From assembly GCA_007117175.1 (NCBI GenBank), contig SKGZ01000296.1, positions 1 to 9,721 of the forward strand: a stretch of DNA of 9,721 bases, written 5' to 3'. The DNA comes from Bacteriovoracales bacterium (GTDB lineage: Bacteria; Bdellovibrionota; Bacteriovoracia; Bacteriovoracales; Bacteriovoracaceae). The position numbers were made by a program, and so were the translations under genes. The notes below the pieces were generated by a model that saw only the letters and a list, made by a program, of their open reading frames with translations, ran no database searches and had not been told where the DNA came from. Below, in pieces: positions 1 to 4,507 of the stretch; the first letter of the stretch is position 1; the number at the start of each line of letters is the position of its first letter.

Positions 1-1
1 A

Positions 2-922
2 GATTTTTGGGTATGTTGGACATTGAAGGAGTTATTTCTAGTTGATAAAATTAAAGATCATTTAACTTTCAAGGGAGGAACCTCTCTATCCAAAGTTTAT
101 GGACTTATTAAGCGTTTTTCAGAGGATATTGATATTTCTATTAAAAGATCATTCTTTGGGTTCCTTGATGAAAAAGAGCCAATGAATGTTTCTAAGAAAA
201 AAGCCAAAAAGTTAATTGAAGATCTAGGGGATGAATGCAAAGCGTTTATTCAGGAAGATCTTTTTATAAAACTTAATGATGTATTTGCTCCAAAAATGAA
301 AAAAATGGGCGATTGGAAGTTGGAAATTGATCCCGACGATAATGATGGACAGACGATACTTTTTCATTATCCAAAGGTGACTAAGTCTCAATCTACCTAT
401 GTCAGACCAATAGTTAAAATTGAAATGGGTGCAAGGTCGGATCACTGGCCAGTTAGTATGCAAAGTATATTTCCATATATCGAAGAAATAATGCCGGAAA
501 AAATGAAGGGGATGAAGGCACAAATTAGAGCGTTAAATGTGGAGAGAACATTTTGGGAAAAAGCGACTATCCTTCATAAATATGCTCATTACCCAGAAGA
601 CAAAGTGGTGCCAGAACGACAATCAAGGCATTATTACGATTTTTATTGTTTACTTCAATCAAGTGCCAAAGATAAAGCTTTGAATAATATAGACTTGCTA
701 AACAAAGTGACAGAGCACAAAGCTTTATATTTTCGCTCTGGATGGGCCAACTATGACACAGCTGCAAAAGGCACTTTAAGGACTATTCCAGAAAAGAGAG
801 TTCTGAGTGTAATGCAGAAAGATTACTCGGCTATGAGCGAGATGCTTTTTGGTGAAATTCCTTTATGGGAAGACATTGTGAAGGCACTAGAAGAATTTGA
901 AGGTGAGTTTAATAAAAAATAG
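2..922 (+). CDS. AbiEii/AbiGii-family nucleotidyltransferase toxin (5' end outside window)
   Basis: Proteins of this family are toxins of type IV AbiE-like toxin-antitoxin and phage-defence systems. They carry a DNA polymerase beta-type nucleotidyltransferase fold, and studied relatives modify tRNA. Counting from the first visible codon (base 2), the sequence shows the nucleotide-binding motif FKGGTSLSKVYGLIKRFSEDIDI at residues 23-45, with GG-T/S and the D-x-D pair. Later come VKIEMG, then FWEKATILHKYAH followed by RHYYDFY, which correspond to the family's downstream conserved K and R/D motifs. A TTG at 23 could be taken as the start, but the frame is open to the window edge and the extra residues DFWVCWT are the usual family lead-in to this motif. 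The real start is therefore upstream and 306 residues are visible. The cognate antitoxin gene would be expected just upstream, out of view. The family is clear; activity is inferred. Confidence 0.9.
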   Translation, partial: DFWVCWTLKELFLVDKIKDHLTFKGGTSLSKVYGLIKRFSEDIDISIKRSFFGFLDEKEPMNVSKKKAKKLIEDLGDECKAFIQEDLFIKLNDVFAPKMKKMGDWKLEIDPDDNDGQTILFHYPKVTKSQSTYVRPIVKIEMGARSDHWPVSMQSIFPYIEEIMPEKMKGMKAQIRALNVERTFWEKATILHKYAHYPEDKVVPERQSRHYYDFYCLLQSSAKDKALNNIDLLNKVTEHKALYFRSGWANYDTAAKGTLRTIPEKRVLSVMQKDYSAMSEMLFGEIPLWEDIVKALEEFEGEFNKK

Positions 923-936
923 AAATATAGAGTTTG

Positions 937-1002
937 ATGATGAGTAAGATTTCAAGAAATGACCCCTGCCCTTGTGGCTCCGGTAAAAAATACAAGAAGT
1001 AA
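937..1002 (+). CDS. SEC-C-like micro-ORF, truncated motif (21 codons; possibly a remnant)
   Basis: ATG ATG at 937 opens a 21-codon frame ending RNDPCPCGSGKKYKK and then TAA. This matches the SEC-C zinc-binding motif (consensus CxCGSGKKYKxCC/CH) almost perfectly, but the stop falls exactly where the final metal-binding Cys-Cys or Cys-His should be. SEC-C motifs usually sit at the C-terminus of SecA or of other proteins, and sometimes form tiny stand-alone proteins. The frame begins 14 bases after the toxin gene stop and precedes a terminator at 1046, so it would be co-transcribed with the toxin. There is no convincing Shine-Dalgarno site. It may be the broken tail of a lost gene, a true micro-protein, or a motif truncated by a small indel. 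With only two cysteines it should not bind zinc in the usual way as a monomer. Confidence 0.5.
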   Translation: MMSKISRNDPCPCGSGKKYKK

Positions 1003-1045
1003 GGAGTTAATCTATCTCTTGTTATTTTTTGATAAAAAATCTCTA

Positions 1046-1073
1046 AAGCAGACATCCTCCTGCTTGCTTTTTT
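1046..1073 (+). terminator. Rho-independent terminator after the toxin/SEC-C unit
   Basis: A 6-bp perfect stem AAGCAG/CTGCTT (1046-1051 and 1060-1065) with an 8-base loop is followed by GC and six T residues. It sits 44 bases after the SEC-C micro-ORF stop and would end the transcript of the nucleotidyltransferase gene. The stem is short, so termination may be only moderate. Confidence 0.55.
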
Positions 1074-1501
1074 AGTCAAATTATTCTTTTTGGTAAAACC
1101 TCGATATATCAAAATGGGGAGACCGTCAAAAAATAGCAGCCTTAAGCTTAAAGATGAGAGTCGAGAGGCCCCGAGGCAATCGTGTTCACAGGAAGAAGCG
1201 TATAATAACGGGCACTCTGTTTGATCGAAAGCCAGAAGGACATAGCGGAAACGCTCCGAAGATAGAGATAAGCGCTGTGACCATAACAATACATAAAAGT
1301 TAGTATATCCCTTTGAAAAAATCGGTAGTAGTAGTGTGTTTTTTCTTTTTGGTAAACTATAAGAGATAGAGTAGCTCTCCACATCTTCAAAGCTTTCTAT
1401 GTCTTTCATCTTTATTATTATTCTTATGAATTACTATATTGTCTTCCTTTTAATTTCAACCAATCCGGTACACAATTAATTAATAGAAGTATTATTATAG
1501 G

Positions 1502-1508
1502 AAGGAGG
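1502..1508 (+). promoter_or_regulatory. Strong Shine-Dalgarno AAGGAGG that fixes a TTG start
   Basis: AAGGAGG lies seven bases before the TTG at 1516, ideal spacing. No ATG or GTG competes nearby, so the site decides the start of the small membrane protein. A weak candidate promoter (GGTACA at 1467-1472, 17-base spacer, TATTAT at 1490-1495) lies just upstream. Confidence 0.7.
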
Positions 1509-1515
1509 TTTATCT

Positions 1516-1941
1516 TTGACTTTTGTTTTTGTTGATATTCCCGTGATGATAGCATCGGGAGCCATATTTCTGGCTTTATTGCTCTTTTCACTGCAGGTTT
1601 CTACCTTTCAAAAAAAAGGGAAAAAGTATATTAATAAGAAAAGATTTCAGCAATCACTGGTTTTAGCACTATTACTGCTTATTCCACATTATTATTTTTT
1701 CTGTGAACTTTTATTCCCCAAACTGGAGGGCCCTGATTCAATGGGAATTATAGGTTTTTTTTTCCTCTTGGTGCTCTATACTGCTGTCCTTTTTTGTGTT
1801 CCAACTTATCAAGTTTGGGCCAATGAAACTAAAAATCCTGAAAAATCTGCAATTCACACTTTGTTTTTGATTAATATTATAAGTCTATTAATCGTCTTAA
1901 TCACCGCAGCTTTTGTCGTGATAAAATTTGGTTTGCTTTGA
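1516..1941 (+). CDS. Small integral membrane protein, four predicted helices, unknown function
   Basis: This 141-residue protein is not one I recognise. It is strongly hydrophobic, with four likely membrane-spanning segments at about residues 8-28, 46-66, 79-98 and 113-137. A basic loop (KKGKKYINKKRF, about 33-44) lies between helices 1 and 2 and should face the cytoplasm. Helix 2 runs into an aromatic patch (HYYFF). The TTG start is supported by a near-perfect Shine-Dalgarno site. No catalytic motif is visible. The gene stands alone between two long non-coding stretches, and 27 bases after its stop comes the first copy of a 36-nt repeat whose second copy follows the next small membrane protein. 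That shared arrangement suggests acquisition as modules, but the two proteins share no clear sequence. Confidence 0.65.
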   Translation: MTFVFVDIPVMIASGAIFLALLLFSLQVSTFQKKGKKYINKKRFQQSLVLALLLLIPHYYFFCELLFPKLEGPDSMGIIGFFFLLVLYTAVLFCVPTYQVWANETKNPEKSAIHTLFLINIISLLIVLITAAFVVIKFGLL

Positions 1942-2335
1942 GGAAATAACTCAGGGCAGAGCGTTCCAAAAAGACTAAACTCTACTCGTGCACTTTGCCA
2001 AACAATCCCAAAAAAAAATCATGCATCAAGGTGATCTATATGCGATTTACTGTCTTGTATGAGTAGGGATTTTTCTTAATGGCGATTTTTTTATCTCTGC
2101 CTCTCTCCTTTCATCTCTCGAGACTTTGACAGTTTTTCGTGGCAACTCATGCAGGCTAAAGGCTTGAAATAAAGCGTGTAAGTCTCTGAAATTTTGAGTC
2201 ATTGGCAAAGATCTCCATCACTTTAAAGACAATCCCAACCAGTTGCCATTTACAATAGCTAAAGAAAGCAACTCAATACCAATAATATTTTTTAATGATT
2301 GAGTATTGATGTAATCCTTCATAACAGGAGCAAGC
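1942..2335. other. 394-bp spacer: repeat copy 1 and scattered inverted repeats, no gene
   Basis: The spacer holds repeat copy 1 (1969-2004) but no supported reading frame. Part of the repeat recurs nearby: CTTTGCCAA (1993-2001) reappears inverted as TTGGCAAAG at 2202-2210, and ACAATCCCAA (2002-2011) recurs directly at 2229-2238. A perfect 8-bp inverted pair TGGCAACT/AGTTGCCA joins 2140-2147 to 2241-2248. ACTCAAT/ATTGAGT (2271-2277 and 2298-2304) sits just upstream of the next gene and could be an operator. CTTAATGGCGA (2075-2085) recurs inverted at 2958-2968 in the next spacer. Confidence 0.5.
1969..2004 (+). repeat. 36-nt direct repeat, copy 1
   Basis: The repeat begins AAAAGACTAAA and ends TTGCCAAACA, with TCTACTCGTG in the middle. 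It matches 2819-2854 at 33 of 36 positions by eye; the differences are at 1980, 1991 and 1994. It lies 27 bases after the stop of the first small membrane protein. Confidence 0.8.
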
Positions 2336-2713
2336 GTGAAAAGAAATTTCACCCTGGCGGCAGATTTAATACATCTTTCTTTATTGCTGAGCTTGGTATG
2401 TGTAATTATCTCAATAAGTTATGCCCGAGAAGAGCTATCCCTAGATGGAACATCATTTATTTTGATTCTAGCCGTAAGTGGGTTTGTCTTTTTCTTGGGC
2501 TACATGATTGCAAAAGAAGAGAAATGGGCTATTTGGGTTTTTACGATACTTGTTGTTTTACGTTTGCTTACAAGTTCACAATTTGAAAACGCATTTGATA
2601 AAAATATATTTTATGTTTTAGTAATAACAGTTCAATGGATCATTCAATTTTTCGCACTTTATTTAATTCATGAGCATGTTTTTAAATCAATTCTCGGAAT
2701 AAAGGTTAAATAG
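2336..2713 (+). CDS. Small integral membrane protein, four predicted helices, unknown function
   Basis: This 125-residue protein begins at GTG 2336, five bases after AGGAG (2326-2330). Four hydrophobic segments are visible at about residues 8-27, 40-60, 66-82 and 95-116. The second and third are joined by a short polar stretch (AKEEKWA), a layout seen in many small uncharacterised inner-membrane proteins, but I cannot assign a named family. The C-terminus (GIKVK) is basic. No enzymatic motif or metal-ligand cluster is visible. The gene is isolated, and its stop is followed by a large inverted repeat and by copy 2 of the 36-nt repeat. A frame starting at 2299 overlaps it in another phase and is a shadow. 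Confidence 0.65.
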   Translation: MKRNFTLAADLIHLSLLLSLVCVIISISYAREELSLDGTSFILILAVSGFVFFLGYMIAKEEKWAIWVFTILVVLRLLTSSQFENAFDKNIFYVLVITVQWIIQFFALYLIHEHVFKSILGIKVK

Positions 2714-2734
2714 ATCAAAAGTGATAGAAGTGGC

Positions 2735-2782
2735 ACTGAGAAAAAGTGAGCAGTGCTCAAGAGTCTACCTTAATTTCTCAGT
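2735..2782 (+). repeat. Inverted repeat after the second small membrane gene
   Basis: ACTGAGAAA (2735-2743) and TTTCTCAGT (2774-2782) are perfect 9-bp complements. A nested small dyad, GAGCAGTGCTC, lies between them. The element begins 22 bases after the stop codon and could form the 3' end structure of that mRNA, but no T-run follows, so it is not a standard intrinsic terminator. Confidence 0.55.
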
Positions 2783-2818
2783 AAGGGAATGAGGATATAG
2801 CGAAATTGCTCAGTATCT

Positions 2819-2854
2819 AAAAGACTAAAGTCTACTCGTGTACGTTGCCAAACA
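2819..2854 (+). repeat. 36-nt direct repeat, copy 2
   Basis: This copy matches 1969-2004 at 33 of 36 positions, 850 bases downstream in the same orientation. Here its left end forms a small dyad, AGACT-AA-AGTCT, which is imperfect in copy 1. It lies 105 bases after the stop of the second small membrane protein. Confidence 0.8.
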
Positions 2855-2881
2855 CTAAAAAAAGCAGCCAAAAAACAAATA

Positions 2882-2960
2882 ACTTGTAAGTGCCCCATCT
2901 CTATGGCAAGTGGGCACCGCTGAAGTTTAACAAGTATTTTATAGAGATGAACTCATCTCG
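2882..2960 (+). other. Candidate structured RNA element with a pseudoknot
   Basis: Several perfect complementary pairs interlock here. ACTTGT (2882-2887) pairs with ACAAGT (2930-2935), and GTGCCC (2890-2895) pairs with GGGCAC (2912-2917). CATCTCTAT (2896-2904), in the loop of the second stem, pairs with ATAGAGATG (2941-2949), giving a pseudoknot. The last arm also belongs to a competing hairpin, GAGATGA-AC-TCATCTC (2944-2959). Such alternative pairing is typical of regulatory RNA, but no known riboswitch or ncRNA consensus is recognised and the strand is assumed. Chance in AT-rich DNA is not excluded. Confidence 0.3.
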
Positions 2961-3102
2961 CCATTAAGGGTCTTACCGATTACCCTTCTAGTCTTTCAAT
3001 TTTTATTTTTAAAGTGCCTTAATAAATTAGAGATAGAGACGATTCACTAGTTCATTGACTTCTTTTTCACCAGCTATGAGAGTGGGCTCTTGATCTGTAT
3101 TA

Positions 3103-3119
3103 AATGAGTCGCACTCATT
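3103..3119. promoter_or_regulatory. Short perfect dyad AATGAGT-CGC-ACTCATT
   Basis: Seven-base perfect arms flank three bases, about 140 bases before the haem-protein start. It could be a regulator site or a small hairpin; nothing else in the sequence assigns it. Confidence 0.3.
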
Positions 3120-3216
3120 AAAGTTAAGCAAAATCTATATAGGTTAAATAATAGACCCTTGCATGTGTTCTTATTGTAAGGGTTAAGTCTTTAAAATCAC
3201 AATAAAAATGAGCTTT

Positions 3217-3243
3217 TTGATCAATAGTGTTATTTGTTATAAC
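3217..3243 (+). promoter_or_regulatory. Candidate extended -10 promoter of the haem-protein gene
   Basis: TGTTATAAC (3235-3243) is an extended -10 (TGn plus TATAAC, 5/6). TTGATC at 3217-3222 is a weak -35 with a short 15-base spacer. Transcription would begin near 3250, downstream of the alternative GTG at 3227, which supports the ATG at 3263 as the start. Confidence 0.45.
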
Positions 3244-3262
3244 ATCTGAGTTCTTTCAAATT

Positions 3263-3823
3263 ATGAAAAAACGAGCCTTGTTATTATTTTTCATTCAATC
3301 TATGCAGGCGCTGGCCAGTCAGCTTGAGACTCAATTGCCAGTTGATCCTTTTGAAAAAGGGCAGGCAATGGTCAATGCGACTCAATCAGAGCTGGGCAAA
3401 AACTTGATGCAGGCAATTCAACAAAAGCAAACGGTGGGGGCCATCTCTTTTTGTCACACTAAGGCCATACCGATCACTCAAGAAAAAATGGAGCAACTAG
3501 ATGCTCAGATTAAAAGGGCGACTGACAAGCCTCGAAACCCCAAAAACCTTGCTGATGAAACTGAAATGAAAATCATCAAAATTTTTCAAGGGCAATTAAA
3601 AGAAAACAAACTTAAGCCAATTTTAGAGAAGAAAGGAAAAAGACATTTTTTCTATGCTCCTATTGTGACTCATCAAATGTGCCTGCAATGTCATGGGCAG
3701 CGGGGCAGCGATATTAAGCCGGAAGTGCTTTCTAAAATTAAAGACTTATACCCTGAAGATCAGGCCAGCGGTTATCAAACGAATCAACTGCGAGGAATTT
3801 TCAGTGTCAGCTGGAAAGACTAA
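3263..3823 (+). CDS. DUF3365 (Tll0287-like) periplasmic c-type haem protein
   Basis: The DUF3365/Tll0287-like domain is a PAS-like fold that covalently binds one haem c and is thought to act in redox or ligand sensing. From ATG 3263 the protein has 186 residues and begins with a signal peptide (MKKRALLLFFIQSMQALAS), so it should be exported. Family hallmarks follow: Cys64 in AISFCHTKA, aligning with the cysteine that can be the unusual axial haem ligand in Tll0287; IKRATDKPRNPKN at about 83-95; ADETE; and the haem-attachment motif CLQCH at about 140-144, followed by a conserved GY..NQLRG-like tail. There is no attached kinase or cyclase domain, so it is a stand-alone binder or sensor. A GTG at 3227 would add 12 residues in front of the signal peptide and is less likely. 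The stop overlaps that of the convergent downstream gene. Confidence 0.85.
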   Translation: MKKRALLLFFIQSMQALASQLETQLPVDPFEKGQAMVNATQSELGKNLMQAIQQKQTVGAISFCHTKAIPITQEKMEQLDAQIKRATDKPRNPKNLADETEMKIIKIFQGQLKENKLKPILEKKGKRHFFYAPIVTHQMCLQCHGQRGSDIKPEVLSKIKDLYPEDQASGYQTNQLRGIFSVSWKD

Positions 3824-4434
3824 GCTTTCTTAAAGACTAGAACATGATTGTAAGCTGGCAGATCGTGGCGATGAACAAAATCAACCTTCGCTTTTTTGAG
3901 CTCTCTGGCAATATCTTCAAAATGACAGATCCCACTTTTAGGATTCTTGCTTCTGAGCTGCTGATCAAAGTCAGCATTGCTGGCGCTGGTGAACTGCCCC
4001 TCAAACTTAAAGGGACCATAAAGAAAAAGTACGCCATCCTTTTTGAGTATGGTTGCAACTTGCTGGCAAAAAATTTGTGCTAGCTCAGCTCCCATGATGT
4101 GAAGGGTGTTTGCAGTAAAAAAATAGTCAAATTGTATTTGTATATTTTGTTGATGCAGTTGATTTAAAAAGGACTGGTCTTTGACCCATAAGCAATAAGG
4201 TCCTTGAATATTTTTAATTCCTCGAGTGCGCTCAGTAAAAATCCAATGATAATCAGTGTGATCAGAGGCGTACCAGGTCAGGTTGGGATAGCGCGGTGCT
4301 AGGGATTGACAGTGTTGTGCAGTGGCAAATCCCATTTCCCACAAATCACCTTTTTGGATGTACTGCTTGAGAACCTGATCAATGGGTTCAGTGTTTCGCA
4401 CACAGGCAGCGCTGGAGGGCAATTCCTTTTTCAT
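3820..4434 (-). CDS. DUF938 family SAM-dependent methyltransferase-like protein
   Basis: This 204-residue protein has the full DUF938 layout: an N-terminal RNTEPI stretch (13-18), a motif I region LWEMGFATAQH (31-41), an acidic position in YASD (55-58), ANTLHIM (109-114), GVLFLYGPF (134-142), SNADFDQQLR (152-161) and a C-terminal LPAYNHVLVF (192-201). The family is assigned to class I SAM-dependent methyltransferases, but the substrate is unknown. The usual motif I reads LEIGSGTGQH; here the glycines of GSGTG are largely replaced (GFATA), so SAM binding may be weakened. The gene ends by overlapping the stop of the haem-protein gene on the other strand. Its ATG lies six bases after a good -10 box with no Shine-Dalgarno site, so its mRNA may be leaderless. 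Codons around 4024-4043 contain a sequence shared with the inverted repeat at 5805-5922. Confidence 0.85.
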   Translation of the reverse strand: MKKELPSSAACVRNTEPIDQVLKQYIQKGDLWEMGFATAQHCQSLAPRYPNLTWYASDHTDYHWIFTERTRGIKNIQGPYCLWVKDQSFLNQLHQQNIQIQFDYFFTANTLHIMGAELAQIFCQQVATILKKDGVLFLYGPFKFEGQFTSASNADFDQQLRSKNPKSGICHFEDIARELKKAKVDFVHRHDLPAYNHVLVFKKA

Positions 4435-4440
4435 TCGATT

Positions 4441-4469
4441 AGTATAAGAGTACAGCGATTCTTTCTCAA
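4441..4469 (-). promoter_or_regulatory. Promoter of the DUF938 gene (leaderless type)
   Basis: On the minus strand TTGAGA (4469-4464), a 17-base spacer and TATACT (4446-4441) match sigma-70 boxes at 5/6 positions each. Six bases separate the -10 from the ATG at 4434, so transcription is predicted to start at or next to the start codon. The -35 lies inside the 18-bp palindrome. Confidence 0.7.
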
Positions 4470-4479
4470 GCTTGAGAAA
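4462..4479. promoter_or_regulatory. 18-bp perfect palindrome carrying both divergent -35 boxes
   Basis: TTTCTCAAGCTTGAGAAA is a perfect palindrome centred between the DUF938 and lipoprotein start codons. Each half contains TTGAGA, the -35 of one promoter. The symmetry extends beyond the two hexamers, so a dimeric regulator could bind here and control both genes. A purely promoter-based origin of the symmetry is also possible. Confidence 0.6.
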
Positions 4480-4501
4480 AAGCTCTACCTTCTATTATAC
4501 T
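4472..4501 (+). promoter_or_regulatory. Promoter of the lipoprotein gene (leaderless type)
   Basis: TTGAGA (4472-4477), an 18-base spacer and TATACT (4496-4501) each match sigma-70 boxes at 5/6 positions. Six bases later comes GTG 4508. This mirrors the opposite promoter. The possible TTG start at 4472 would lie inside the -35 box, so it should not be translated from this promoter. Confidence 0.65.
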
Positions 4502-4507
4502 AAGAAA

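Larger units (their letters stand above)
1003..1515. other. 513-bp stretch without a convincing gene; contains a GC-rich patch
   Basis: Apart from the terminator at 1046-1073 and the ribosome binding site of the next gene, no supported gene is seen. Bases 1141-1260 are about half G+C (59 of 120 by hand count), well above the clearly AT-rich flanks. The patch includes short plus-strand frames at 1114-1224 (36 codons) and 1154-1303 (49 codons) that resemble no family I recognise. The minus strand also stays open across it, but that frame has no Shine-Dalgarno site and overlaps the SEC-C ORF and terminator. The patch may be a remnant of a lost gene or element. Confidence 0.4.
2714..3262. other. 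549-bp spacer: repeat copy 2 and several RNA-like inverted repeats, no gene
   Basis: No supported gene is present on either strand; ATG-initiated frames stop within a few codons. The stretch contains the inverted repeat at 2735-2782, repeat copy 2 at 2819-2854, overlapping stem elements at 2882-2960 and a hairpin AAGGGT/ACCCTT (2966-2971 and 2982-2987). Further along are a perfect short dyad at 3103-3119, a 9-bp stem with one mismatch at 3155-3183, and a candidate promoter for the haem protein at 3217-3243. Confidence 0.5.

Noticed and set aside
23..25. TTG start for the toxin gene
   Set aside because: The frame is open to the left edge and the preceding residues match the family, so the gene begins outside the window.
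909..1409. Minus-strand open frame of 166 codons
   Set aside because: It has no Shine-Dalgarno site and overlaps the end of the toxin gene, the SEC-C ORF and the terminator. Its product resembles nothing recognisable.
2299..2586. Plus-strand frame of 95 codons
   Set aside because: It overlaps the small membrane gene in another phase and lacks a Shine-Dalgarno site; its product has no membrane or domain pattern.
1969..2854. Integron attC sites at the 36-nt repeats
   Set aside because: The ends do not fit the RYYYAAC and GTTRRRY core sites, the paired R/L dyad is absent, and no integrase gene is in view.
3227..3262. GTG start for the haem protein
   Set aside because: It lies upstream of the predicted transcription start and displaces the signal peptide from the N-terminus.
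4472..4507. TTG start for the lipoprotein gene
   Set aside because: It lies in the predicted -35 box and adds polar residues ahead of an otherwise normal signal peptide.
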